DNA of 64,000 nucleotides from Asticcacaulis sp. AC460 (GTDB lineage Bacteria > Pseudomonadota > Alphaproteobacteria > Caulobacterales > Caulobacteraceae): assembly GCF_000495795.1 (NCBI RefSeq), contig NZ_AWGD01000002.1:62001-126000 (forward strand), written 5' to 3'. This document shows, in pieces, positions 1 to 8,342 of this stretch. Position 1 is the stretch's first letter; each line of letters opens with the position of its first letter. A program made the translations under genes and the position numbers. The notes under the pieces are model-generated. The model was not told where the DNA came from. It saw nothing but the letters and a program-made list of their open reading frames with translations, and did not search any database.

Positions 1-1239
1 GCTTGGCAGGGCATCCCACAGGTTCTGCATCAGCGGCCCGGCGAGATAGACCCTGTCGACACCCGACGCCACCACAGCTTCGGCCAAGCCCGCATGCTGG
101 GCGGCTTCGTCAACGCCCAGTTCCAGCATGTCGGTCAGCACCGCCACCTTGCGGCCGGCAGTCTCGCGCTGGCCCAGGCTGGCCAGGGTCGCCGTCATCG
201 ACACCGGATTGGCGTTGTAGCTTTCGTCGATAATGGTCAGTTCGCCGCCCTTGAACGGCTTGGTGATCACCCGGCCGCGTCCTTCCAGCGTGGCGAAGGA
301 TTCCAGCGCCAGCAGGGAGGTGTCGAGGTCGACGTCCAGCGCCTCCAGCATCAGCAGGGCGGCCAGGGCATTGACCGCCTGGTGACGGCCGGTGTGGGAC
401 AGGCTGAAGACGATATCGCGGCCATGGAAACGCGCGGCGACCGAGGCGCGGTCGCCATTGACGCGGTGTTCGATCAGTTGCGCGTCGACGCCACCGCTTT
501 CGCCAAAGGCCGCGACCAGGGCGCCGGAACCGCGTGCCTTCGTGCTCAGATACTCGAACCAGCGGTTGTCGGCATTGAGAATGGCCAGGCCGCCCGGGAC
601 CAGGCCGTCGAAGATTTCGGCCTTGGCGGCAGCGACACCGGCCTCGCCATCCGGGAAGTTTTCGGTATGGACGGCGCCGACCGTGGTGATGACCACGGCA
701 TGCGGCGCGACGAACTCGGACAGCGGCGTGATTTCATCGGCATGGTTCATGCCGATCTCGAACACGGCGCGCTGGGTATCGGCCGGCATCCGGGCCAGGG
801 TCAGGGGCACGCCGATATGGTTGTTGAAGCTCTTGATCGCCGAGTGGGCGCGGCCGGCCTGTTGCAGGCCCTGCATGACCATCTGAGTGACACTGGTCTT
901 TCCGACGCTGCCGGTGACGGCGCCACGGCGGGCATCGGGCGCGCGGTTGCGGGCGAAGACAGCGATGTCTTCCAGGGCCTTTTGCACGTCGGGCACCAGC
1001 AGGCAGGCGCCACCATCGATCGGCCGGCGGGTGACAGCCAGGACCGCGCCGGCTTGAAACGCTTGGGGCACGAAGTCGTGGCCGTCGCGTGCGCCTTGCA
1101 GCGCGAGGAAGACGTCGCCGGCTTCTAGGCCGCGGCTGTCGAAATTGATGCCATTGGCCTCGGTGATGCCACCGACGCCGGTCAGGGTGCCGCCCGTGGC
1201 CTTGGCCAGTTCGTCAAAGGTCCATAGCGGGCGAGTCAT
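1..1239 (-). CDS. murF: UDP-N-acetylmuramoyl-tripeptide--D-alanyl-D-alanine ligase MurF (partial, C-terminus off left edge)
   Basis: Cytoplasmic Mur ligase that adds D-Ala-D-Ala to the UDP-MurNAc-tripeptide, the last cytoplasmic step of the peptidoglycan precursor. Translating the complement gives MTRPLWTFDELAKATGG at the start, the ATP-binding loop GSVGKTS near residue 110, an NNHIGVPLTLAR segment and the MurF hallmark DESYNANPVSM. The reading frame is open to the window edge, so the last part is missing. Four in-frame ATGs lie at 1266, 1251, 1245 and 1239; 1239 has GGAG about eight bases upstream and matches the usual family start. It lies downstream of rhaM on the same strand, not beside murE/mraY, which is unusual for murF. 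Family assignment is very secure. Confidence 0.93.
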   Translation of the reverse strand, partial: MTRPLWTFDELAKATGGTLTGVGGITEANGINFDSRGLEAGDVFLALQGARDGHDFVPQAFQAGAVLAVTRRPIDGGACLLVPDVQKALEDIAVFARNRAPDARRGAVTGSVGKTSVTQMVMQGLQQAGRAHSAIKSFNNHIGVPLTLARMPADTQRAVFEIGMNHADEITPLSEFVAPHAVVITTVGAVHTENFPDGEAGVAAAKAEIFDGLVPGGLAILNADNRWFEYLSTKARGSGALVAAFGESGGVDAQLIEHRVNGDRASVAARFHGRDIVFSLSHTGRHQAVNALAALLMLEALDVDLDTSLLALESFATLEGRGRVITKPFKGGELTIIDESYNANPVSMTATLASLGQRETAGRKVAVLTDMLELGVDEAAQHAGLAEAVVASGVDRVYLAGPLMQNLWDALPS

Positions 1240-1298
1240 GAGCATCTCCATCAGAGGGGTTGCCATTAAGCCCGCCCGCCGTGTGAAGGCAAGATGGT

Positions 1299-1613
1299 TT
1301 AGGCCATGTAGAAGACGGACTTCAGCGGCGTTACGACCGGCGAGTTGTCCGGATTGGAGTCCATGATATCGGCCATATGCGCCCACCACCGTTTCATCAC
1401 CGGGTGGTTGGGCAGGTCGTCCATGGTGTGGTTTTCGGTACGTTTGAGCACGCCGAACAGGGTCAGGCTCTTTTCGTCCAGGAAGATCGAATAGTCGGAA
1501 ACGCCGGTTTCGTGCAGCAGGTCCGACAACTCCGGCCAGATCTCGTCGTGGCGCTTCAGGTACTCGGCTTCGAAGCCGGGCTTGAGCTGCATGGTGAAGG
1601 CGATGGTTTCCAA
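1299..1613 (-). CDS. rhaM: L-rhamnose mutarotase
   Basis: Interconverts the alpha and beta anomers of L-rhamnose in the cytoplasm. The 104-residue product has the same length as the E. coli enzyme and shows the family pattern: [22 protein letters not shown] at the start, [17 protein letters not shown] in the middle, and a conserved [12 protein letters not shown] near the end. It follows the rhamnogalacturonan acetylesterase gene on the same strand across a short dispersed repeat, and precedes murF. With rhaT and the lactonase-like gene at 11.5-13.5 kb it points to rhamnose use through an oxidative route, although no dehydrogenase or aldolase for that route lies in this window. Confidence 0.93.
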   Translation of the reverse strand: METIAFTMQLKPGFEAEYLKRHDEIWPELSDLLHETGVSDYSIFLDEKSLTLFGVLKRTENHTMDDLPNHPVMKRWWAHMADIMDSNPDNSPVVTPLKSVFYMA

Positions 1614-1644
1614 GATAAATCTCCAATCGTTGACACCACTCCCT

Positions 1645-1700
1645 TCCTCTCCTCCCTACGAAGTGGGGAGGGGGACCGCGGAGCGGTGGAGGGGTATCTT
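1645..1700. repeat. Short dispersed GGGGAGG-type repeat (family 2 copy)
   Basis: Intergenic sequence with CTCCTCCCTACGAAGTGGGG followed by a GGACCGCGGAGCGGTGGAGGGGTATCTTAC-like tail. The first half folds as a small hairpin (CTCCC / GGGGAG). Related copies lie at 16971-17051, inverted at 17131-17218, and at 51787-51877. This copy abuts the stop codon of the acetylesterase gene. Confidence 0.6.
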
Positions 1701-1702
1701 AC

Positions 1703-2944
1703 TTACTTCACCGGCACAGGCTCAGCCGCCTGTTTCGGTTGTTCCGGTGTGCGCATCAGCGGCCAGTCGCCGGCGCCAATTTCGAAGTCTTTCGGAGCGG
1801 GTGCGCAGTCCGGCGCATCGATCACCAACCCCAGATCCAGCGTCTTCAGTTCACCCGCCGCCAGACAGGCAATCGCCCAGGCGCCATAAGCGTTATGATG
1901 GGTCTTGTCCTGGCCGCGATTGCCGAAGGCCAGGGCCGATCGCTCCGACCCAAGCGTTTCATAAAACGACGTCGACAAAGCCGTCAGATCGATCACCGGC
2001 ACGCCCAGCTTTTGCGCCGTGTCGCGCACAGCCGCGTCATAACCTTCGTGCGTATTTCTGATCTTGCCGTTCTCAAAGAACCGCCGCGCCACCGGCGTCA
2101 CCAGCACAGGCTGCGCGCCGCGTTGCCGCACCTCGGCGACAAACGCCGCCAGGTACGCGCCATAGGCGCCGTCCGCGCCGAGATAGGTCCGCGGCCACTG
2201 CTTCTTTTCGTCGTTATGGCCGAACTGGATGATGACGATATCGCCGGCGCGGGTTTCGCTCAGCAGCTTGTCCCAACGCAGCGAGGTCACGAACGACTTC
2301 ATGGTCTCGCCGCCACGGGCATGGTTGGCGACGACGACATCGCCACCAACGAAACGCGGCAGCATCTGGCCCCACGACGCGAAGTCCGAACCCGCCTGGT
2401 CCGACACCGTGCTGTCGCCGGCCAGCAAAATCCGTCGGACCTGGACCGGCTCAACCTTCAATGCCAGCAGTGCCTTGTCCGGACCCGACGCCGACACCGT
2501 CAGCATGTCGTCCCAGTTCCGGCCGTCAGGTTCATCCCCCCTCAAACCAACGCGTGGCGCTTTGGTCGCGTCTTGCTCGGCGGTCGCCATGATCGCGTTG
2601 CGCACATTGACGATAAAGCTGACATCACGTGTCTGCCCCGCCGGCACCACCACCGGTCCGGTCACCAGCCGGCGATCCTCAGCCCACAGGGTGGTACGCC
2701 CGGCGCCAACCGTGGCCGTGACCCGGTAATCCCCCGGGGCTGCGGCGATCGCAAAGGCGACTTCGTTACCGCCCGCGATTGAGACATATCCCTGCCCTTT
2801 TGTCGCGTCATAGGCGAGACGTTCAGTAGAAGACAGGGTAAAGCTTTGCGGCATGGATGTAGTCTGGGCAAGTGCGGTTGACGCCACAAGGGTGAAAACA
2901 CACACCGCCAGCGAAATCCCAAAAGTTTGATTGTTTTTGATCAC
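1703..2944 (-). CDS. Secreted rhamnogalacturonan acetylesterase (SGNH/GDSL, CE12-like)
   Basis: Predicted to remove acetyl groups from rhamnogalacturonan I outside the cytoplasm. Residues 1-27 form a signal peptide ending STALAQ. Residues 30-165 look like a beta-sandwich carbohydrate-binding region. The SGNH esterase follows: block I LLAGDSTVSD with nucleophile S178, an oxyanion Gly in the HARGGETMKSF segment, block III IIQFGHNDEKK with N244, and block V DKTHHN with D346 and H349. The start is GTG at 2944, directly before the signal peptide, with only a weak Shine-Dalgarno sequence. It is divergent from the GH35 gene, so both probably share a control region. CE12 assignment rests on motif and context; acetylated xylan is another possible substrate. 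Confidence 0.85.
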   Translation of the reverse strand: MIKNNQTFGISLAVCVFTLVASTALAQTTSMPQSFTLSSTERLAYDATKGQGYVSIAGGNEVAFAIAAAPGDYRVTATVGAGRTTLWAEDRRLVTGPVVVPAGQTRDVSFIVNVRNAIMATAEQDATKAPRVGLRGDEPDGRNWDDMLTVSASGPDKALLALKVEPVQVRRILLAGDSTVSDQAGSDFASWGQMLPRFVGGDVVVANHARGGETMKSFVTSLRWDKLLSETRAGDIVIIQFGHNDEKKQWPRTYLGADGAYGAYLAAFVAEVRQRGAQPVLVTPVARRFFENGKIRNTHEGYDAAVRDTAQKLGVPVIDLTALSTSFYETLGSERSALAFGNRGQDKTHHNAYGAWAIACLAAGELKTLDLGLVIDAPDCAPAPKDFEIGAGDWPLMRTPEQPKQAAEPVPVK

Positions 2945-3073
2945 GGAGGCCTGAATTTGTGCTCGATTGTGACTTATAATGATATTTTTTCATTGATCTT
3001 CCGGGCTGTCAATGCCAAGTTGCCGGCAAGACCGGCCTCGCAAAAGGGCGGCGATTCCGTTCAGGTGAGGTGC
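2945..3073. promoter_or_regulatory. Divergent control region of the pectin locus
   Basis: This is an AT-rich 129-bp gap between the divergent acetylesterase and GH35 genes. On the plus strand there is a perfect TATAAT at 2975-2980 and a small inverted repeat AATGA-N8-TCATT at about 2979-2995. The -35 box is poor (TGAATT with 17-bp spacing), so any promoter probably needs an activator. AGGTGAGG at 3063-3070 is the ribosome binding site that selects the ATG at 3074. Confidence 0.45.
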
Positions 3074-6000
3074 ATGCAATCCCGTTCCGGCCGTCCGATG
3101 CGCAAGGTCCTGCTGCTGGGCGCAGCGGTGGGCGGATTGCTGTCGGCCCCGGCGTACGCGCAACAGACTCCGACGACCGGCGATGCGGTGATGGATAGCT
3201 TCGGCCTGACCGCGCAGAACGAACGCAAGACCCAGGGAAATACCGACGCCCAGGCGGCCGCCCCGGTGGTCAGCCGGCGCGGCGACACGACCTTCCTGAT
3301 GTCGGCCTTCGACGCCACGTCCCAGGACCGGATGAGCCTGTACCAGTCCTATGACGGCATCGAATTCACCACGCTCAACATGGACGCCTACAAGCCCGCC
3401 AAGGGTTTGCTGCGCGATCCGTCGCTGCTGCACGCCGCCGACGGCTATTATTATATCGTCTACACCACGGCGTGGGACGGCAACCGCATGGGCGTGGCGC
3501 GCAGCCGCGACCTGAAGACCTGGGACCATGTCGGCGACGCCGAAGTCACCCTGCCGGGCGTCACCAACACCTGGGCGCCGGAATGGTATCGCGACAAGGA
3601 CGGCAGCATCTATGTCGTCGTGTCGCTGTCGAAGGGCGGCACCAAGGGCCCGTTCGGCGCCCATCTGATCAAAGCGGTGGACCTGGCCACAGCCAAGTTC
3701 GACACGCCCGTGCCGATGGAAGGCCTGCAAGGCAACTATATCGACACCTTCACCATTCCGTGGGGTGAGACCTATGTCGCCGTCACCAAGAACGAGACGA
3801 CCAAAACCCTCGAACTGGTCTCGGCCGACAAGCTGACCGGCCCGTGGAAGGTCCTGCGGCGCGGCAACTGGGCCGGCTGGGGCGACTGGATCGAAGGCCC
3901 CGCCCTGGTTTCCATTAAGGACAAGGACGGCAAGCCTGGCTTTCGCATCTATTTCGACGACTACCTGACCAAACGCTACTGGTATTCCGACAGCTACGAC
4001 TGGCTGAAGACCTGGACCCCGCGCCAGGAACTGGGCGGCGTCTCCGGCGCCGTGCGCCATTTCACGGTTTTGAGCGAACCGACCGCCACGGTCGAGGCCG
4101 CCACCGCGCCTTCGGTCAAGGGCAAGCAGATTACCTGGGATAAGCACTCGCTGATGATCGATGGTGAGCGCACCATGGTCTGGGCCGGTGAATTCCATCC
4201 CTTCCGCCTGCCGTCGCCGTCGTTGTGGCGCGATGTCCTGCAGAAGATGAAGGCCTCGGGCTTCAACACCGTCGCCCTGTATATGGACTGGGGTTACCAC
4301 TCGTCCATGCCGGGCCAGTACGACTTTTCCGGCGTCCGTGACATCGAGCGCGCCATCGAGATGGCCGAAGAGCTCGACATGTATGTCATCATCCGGCCGG
4401 GTCCTTATGTGAACGCCGAACTGACCATGGGCGGCTTCCCAGGCTATTTGGCGCGGCAGAAGGCTTTGGCCCGCACCGACGATCCCGAATACCTGAAGGA
4501 CGTCGACCAGTGGATGACCCAGATCAATGCCATTGTCGAACGCCACCAGATCACCAATGGCGGCGGCAAGGTCATCCTGTACCAGATCGAAAACGAGCTG
4601 GGCCTGACCACCCCGACGCACCAGCGTTACATGCAGCACCTGTACGACAAGGCCAAGGCGGACGGCATCACCGTGCCCATTTTCCATAATGCCCAGTCGC
4701 GCCTGCCCAACTGGACGCCGAAAAATTCGTCTACGCCGTGGTCGGTGCCGGGTCCGGTCGACATCTACGCCTTCGACGGCTATCCCGGCGGCGGTTGCAC
4801 CAATACCCACGACATCGGCAAGCCCAATAAGGTGCCCAACTGGGGCATGTATGCCGAGATTCCGGAAGGCGCGACCGCGCCCGATCCGAAGAACCCCGTC
4901 AAGATCGGCGCCTTGACCTCACCCAACACGCCGGGGTTTGCCGCCGAAATCGGCAGCGGCTGGTTCGACTTCTGGGGCAGCATCGGCAGCTATGACTGCA
5001 CCTCGAAGCGCATCGGTTCCGAGTATGTGAAGACCTTCTTCGGCAGCAGCCTGATCAACGGCCTGTCGATCCATTCGATCTACATGGCCTTCGGCGGCAC
5101 CTCCTGGGGTTGGACCCCGGCCAGCGTGGTCTACACTTCCTACGACTACGGCGCCGGCATCGACGAAGCCCGCGGCCTGCGCGACAAGCAATATACCCTG
5201 AAACAGATGGGCCAGTTCGTCCAGGCGGCCGAACCGCTGCTGGGCGCCATGGACAAGGCGGAGGTTCTGACCTCGTCCTCGCCCAAGGTGAAGCTGTACC
5301 ACAATCGCAGCCCGCAAGAGCATGGCGACCTGATCTTCGCCATCCACGAGCCGACCGACGAATTCGGCGACAACCCGTTCAGCTTCGACCTGACCACCCG
5401 CGACGGTACCTTCCGCGTGCCGCAGCAGGGCACCTTGCGCCTCAACGGCCAGGACGCCAAGCTGCTGGTCGCCGACTATGCCCTGGAACGCCAGCATGTC
5501 GTCTATTCGACATCGCAGCTTCAGACCCACCTGCGCCAAGGCGACCGCGATATCGCTTTGTTCTACGGCCCACGCGGCGAGGACGGCGAAACCGTGCTGC
5601 GCTTTGCGAAAAAGCCGAAGGTCACGATCCTGAGCGGCAATGTCACCAACGTCTGGGACGCCAAGACCAAGACCCTGCGGCTGAACTACGTCCATGCCGC
5701 CATGAACCGGGTGCGCATCGAGACGGCCCCGAACGAACGCCTGGAGTTGCTGCTGGCCGAGGACGAGGTCGCCAAGACCTTCTGGCGCCAGGACACCCCG
5801 GACGGACCGGTGTTGGAACGCAGCAACGCCCTCATCCGAACCGCAAAGTTCGACAACGGCGCCCTGCACCTGACCGGCGATACCGAAAAGGAAAGCACGA
5901 TCGAGATCTGGGCGCCGAAACCGGTCCAGACCCTGACCTTCAACGGCCAGCCGGCCCAGTTCGAGGTCATGGAAGGCGCCCTGTGGACCACCGGCCTGGC

Positions 6001-7048
6001 CGGTCCCCAGGAGGCCTCCGTGCCCAACCTGATGGAATTACAATGGGTTCGCCGCAAGGACTCCCAGGAAGCCGATCCGAAGTTCGACGACAGCCAGTGG
6101 CGCGTCGCCGACCTGAAGGAATCCGCCGCCACCCTGGATACCCAGCCGCCCCCGGGCGCGCCGGTCCTGGCCATGAGCGATTACGGCTTTCACCACGGCG
6201 ACGTCTGGTACCGCGGCAAGTTCCGCGTGACGGGCCAGTCGCCGGAAACCCTTAATTTTACCTGGAATGGCGGCCCGGCCGGCGTGGCCCAGGTGTGGAT
6301 CGACGGCCGCTTCATCGGCGAGCGCGAGGGCACGGCCGGAGAGGCGCGGCCCAAGACGACGATGAAGTCGCACCTCTATATCCCCGCCCTGCGTCCCGGT
6401 GAGCACACGGTCTCAATCATGGTGCGCAATAATGCGCACAACTGGGACTTGGGCGCCGATGATGAGCATAAGGAAGCGCGCGGGCTGATTTCGGTCGAGC
6501 TCGGGAAACTTCGCATTAACTGGAAGATTCAGGGCAATAAGGGCGGCGAGTTCATTTCCGACCTGGTGCGCGGGCCGATGAACAACGGCGGCCTGTACGG
6601 TGAGCGCGAGGGCTGGTACCTGCCGGTCGCCCCGTTCGCCGACACCACGGGATGGGAAGCGGGTACCTTCGACGACGATCCGCCGGGACCGGGCACCTAC
6701 TGGCTGCGGACCAATTTCAAGCTGGACCTGCCCAAGGACCACGACACCCAGATCGGCCTGGTCTTCGGCGATCCCGATGTGCCGCGCACCGTCAACCGGA
6801 CGCGCATCCTGATCTTCGTCAACGGCTGGCATGTCGGCAACTTCCTGTCGCACATCGGGCCGCAGAAGACCTTCATCCTGCCGCCCGGCATTCTCAATGC
6901 CAATGGCGACAACACCCTGACGTTCGCGGTCACCACCGACGGCAAGCCGCAGAACGCCCCTGAACCCGTGAAACTGGTCGTGCTGCGTAATGTCCGCGGC
7001 GGCGTGCCGGTGGAACCCGTCCCTCAACCCAGTAAAAACCAGAGATAG
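3074..7048 (+). CDS. Secreted GH43-like / GH35 beta-galactosidase fusion
   Basis: A 1324-residue exported enzyme. The ATG at 3074 (after AGGTGAGG) begins a signal peptide MQSRSGRPMRKVLLLGAAVG ending in AYAQQ. Residues about 60-350 look like a GH43-type five-bladed propeller (RDPSLLHAADGYYYIVYTT, TWAPEWYRDKDGSIYVVVS). Residues about 355-760 are a GH35 barrel with the acid/base motif YQIENELG (E508) and likely nucleophile E625 in AAEIGSGWFDFWG. The rest is C-terminal beta-sandwich modules with jelly-roll-like blocks (VWYRGKFRV, GVAQVWIDGRFIGE). It probably removes galactose, and perhaps arabinose, from RG-I side chains. It heads an operon with the GH105 gene 10 bp downstream. A GTG-like upstream extension to 2927 is less likely. 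The GH43-like call is weaker than the GH35 call. Confidence 0.85.
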   Translation: MQSRSGRPMRKVLLLGAAVGGLLSAPAYAQQTPTTGDAVMDSFGLTAQNERKTQGNTDAQAAAPVVSRRGDTTFLMSAFDATSQDRMSLYQSYDGIEFTTLNMDAYKPAKGLLRDPSLLHAADGYYYIVYTTAWDGNRMGVARSRDLKTWDHVGDAEVTLPGVTNTWAPEWYRDKDGSIYVVVSLSKGGTKGPFGAHLIKAVDLATAKFDTPVPMEGLQGNYIDTFTIPWGETYVAVTKNETTKTLELVSADKLTGPWKVLRRGNWAGWGDWIEGPALVSIKDKDGKPGFRIYFDDYLTKRYWYSDSYDWLKTWTPRQELGGVSGAVRHFTVLSEPTATVEAATAPSVKGKQITWDKHSLMIDGERTMVWAGEFHPFRLPSPSLWRDVLQKMKASGFNTVALYMDWGYHSSMPGQYDFSGVRDIERAIEMAEELDMYVIIRPGPYVNAELTMGGFPGYLARQKALARTDDPEYLKDVDQWMTQINAIVERHQITNGGGKVILYQIENELGLTTPTHQRYMQHLYDKAKADGITVPIFHNAQSRLPNWTPKNSSTPWSVPGPVDIYAFDGYPGGGCTNTHDIGKPNKVPNWGMYAEIPEGATAPDPKNPVKIGALTSPNTPGFAAEIGSGWFDFWGSIGSYDCTSKRIGSEYVKTFFGSSLINGLSIHSIYMAFGGTSWGWTPASVVYTSYDYGAGIDEARGLRDKQYTLKQMGQFVQAAEPLLGAMDKAEVLTSSSPKVKLYHNRSPQEHGDLIFAIHEPTDEFGDNPFSFDLTTRDGTFRVPQQGTLRLNGQDAKLLVADYALERQHVVYSTSQLQTHLRQGDRDIALFYGPRGEDGETVLRFAKKPKVTILSGNVTNVWDAKTKTLRLNYVHAAMNRVRIETAPNERLELLLAEDEVAKTFWRQDTPDGPVLERSNALIRTAKFDNGALHLTGDTEKESTIEIWAPKPVQTLTFNGQPAQFEVMEGALWTTGLAGPQEASVPNLMELQWVRRKDSQEADPKFDDSQWRVADLKESAATLDTQPPPGAPVLAMSDYGFHHGDVWYRGKFRVTGQSPETLNFTWNGGPAGVAQVWIDGRFIGEREGTAGEARPKTTMKSHLYIPALRPGEHTVSIMVRNNAHNWDLGADDEHKEARGLISVELGKLRINWKIQGNKGGEFISDLVRGPMNNGGLYGEREGWYLPVAPFADTTGWEAGTFDDDPPGPGTYWLRTNFKLDLPKDHDTQIGLVFGDPDVPRTVNRTRILIFVNGWHVGNFLSHIGPQKTFILPPGILNANGDNTLTFAVTTDGKPQNAPEPVKLVVLRNVRGGVPVEPVPQPSKNQR

Positions 7049-7058
7049 GCTGACTCCG

Positions 7059-8180
7059 ATGTCCTTGCTTGCCCACCATGTTGCTTCGCTCGGCGCCACC
7101 CGCGCCGACTATGATGACGCCATTCGCCGGCTGATCCACAACCTGGTCAATATCAAGGACGAAACCGGTCAGTTCCTGCTGCACCTGGACGACGGCCGCG
7201 TCATCGACACCAAAGGCTGGGCCGGCTGGGAATGGACGCACGGCGTCGGCCTGTACGGCATCTACAAGCACTGGGAGGTGTCGGGCGACGAAGCCGCCTG
7301 GGACATCATGGTCGACTGGTTCGAGGCGCGCTTCAAGGAAGGCACGCCGTCGAAGAACATCAACACCATGGCGCCGTTCCTGACCCTCGCCTATCTTTAT
7401 GAGCGCACCGGCAACACCACCTACCTGCCCTATCTCGACATCTGGGCCGAATGGCTGATGGACGGCCTGCCGCGCACCGAAGAGAACGGCTTTCAGCACA
7501 TCGTCTTCAACTCGGTCAATAACCAGCAGATGTGGGACGATACCCTGATGATGTCGGTCCTGCCCCTGGCCAAGATCGGCCTGCTGCTGGACCGGCCGCA
7601 CTATGTCGAGGAAGCCAAGCGGCAGTTCATGCTGCATATCAAATATCTGACCGACCGCAAGTCGGGTCTGTGGTTCCACGGCTGGACCTTCGACGGCCGG
7701 CACAACTTCGCCAATGCCCTGTGGGCGCGCGGCAATTCGTGGGTGACGATCGCCATTCCGGAATTTATCGAACTGCTGGAGTTGCCTGCCGAAGATGGCC
7801 TGCGCCTGTTCCTGGTCGAGACCCTGGAGGCCCAGATCAAGGCCCTGGCGCAATACCAGGCGCCGTCGGGCCTGTGGCGGACCATCCTGGACGACGAGAC
7901 GTCGTATGAGGAGGCTTCGGCCTCGGCCGGTTTCGCCTTCGGCATCCTGAAGGCGGTGCGCAAGGGCTATATCGACAAGTCCTACGAGGCCATGGGCATC
8001 AAGGCGGTCAAGGCCGTGCGAGGCCATATCTCGGATGACGGCGAGCTGCAGCAGACCTCGTTCGGCACGCCGGTGTTCAACACCATCCAGGAATACAAGG
8101 ACATCCCGCTGACCAGCATGCCGTATGGCCAGTCGATGGCCCTGCTGGCGCTGGGTGAGTTTACGCACCGGTTTATCTGA
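7059..8180 (+). CDS. GH105 unsaturated rhamnogalacturonyl hydrolase (YteR/RhiN type)
   Basis: Cytoplasmic (alpha/alpha)6 barrel hydrolase that releases the 4,5-unsaturated galacturonic acid left by rhamnogalacturonan lyases. The 373-residue product has no signal peptide. Family blocks include WEWTHGVGLYGIYKHWE, VNNQQMWDDTLMM (containing the catalytic Asp), LWFHGWTFDGRHNFANALWARGNSWV and ASASAGFAFGILKAVRKGYI. The start at 7059 is 10 bp after the GH35 stop, consistent with one transcript. The cytoplasmic location implies that unsaturated oligosaccharides enter the cell, probably through the transporter encoded next. Confidence 0.9.
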   Translation: MSLLAHHVASLGATRADYDDAIRRLIHNLVNIKDETGQFLLHLDDGRVIDTKGWAGWEWTHGVGLYGIYKHWEVSGDEAAWDIMVDWFEARFKEGTPSKNINTMAPFLTLAYLYERTGNTTYLPYLDIWAEWLMDGLPRTEENGFQHIVFNSVNNQQMWDDTLMMSVLPLAKIGLLLDRPHYVEEAKRQFMLHIKYLTDRKSGLWFHGWTFDGRHNFANALWARGNSWVTIAIPEFIELLELPAEDGLRLFLVETLEAQIKALAQYQAPSGLWRTILDDETSYEEASASAGFAFGILKAVRKGYIDKSYEAMGIKAVKAVRGHISDDGELQQTSFGTPVFNTIQEYKDIPLTSMPYGQSMALLALGEFTHRFI

Positions 8181-8190
8181 TAAGAATTAC

Positions 8191-8324
8191 CTCTCCCCTC
8201 TTGAGGGGAGAGGACGAGAGCCGAACGAAGTGAAGGCGATCGGGTGAGGGGCCTTCCGACGACGGCTATGCGCCGGAAGGAAGCCCCTCACCCCTACCCT
8301 CTCCCCGTAAACGGGGAGAGGGGG
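8191..8324. repeat. Dispersed CTCTCCCC hairpin repeat (family 1, copy a)
   Basis: Intergenic element bounded by two hairpins, CCTCTCCCCTC-TT-GAGGGGAGAGG and CTCTCCCCGT-AA-ACGGGGAGAG, with an internal GGTGAGGGGC / GCCCCTCACC pair. The core GACGAGAGCCGAACGAAGTG is nearly identical to copy b at 11346-11516. It sits between the GH105 and transporter genes and may attenuate or separate their transcripts. Confidence 0.7.
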
Positions 8325-8342
8325 TTTACAGGGAGTACCGTC

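Noticed and set aside
2990-4810. 606-residue open frame on the minus strand opposite the GH35 gene
   Set aside because: It is a GC-rich shadow of the well-supported plus-strand enzyme, with Arg/Gly/Asp/His-rich composition and no motif.
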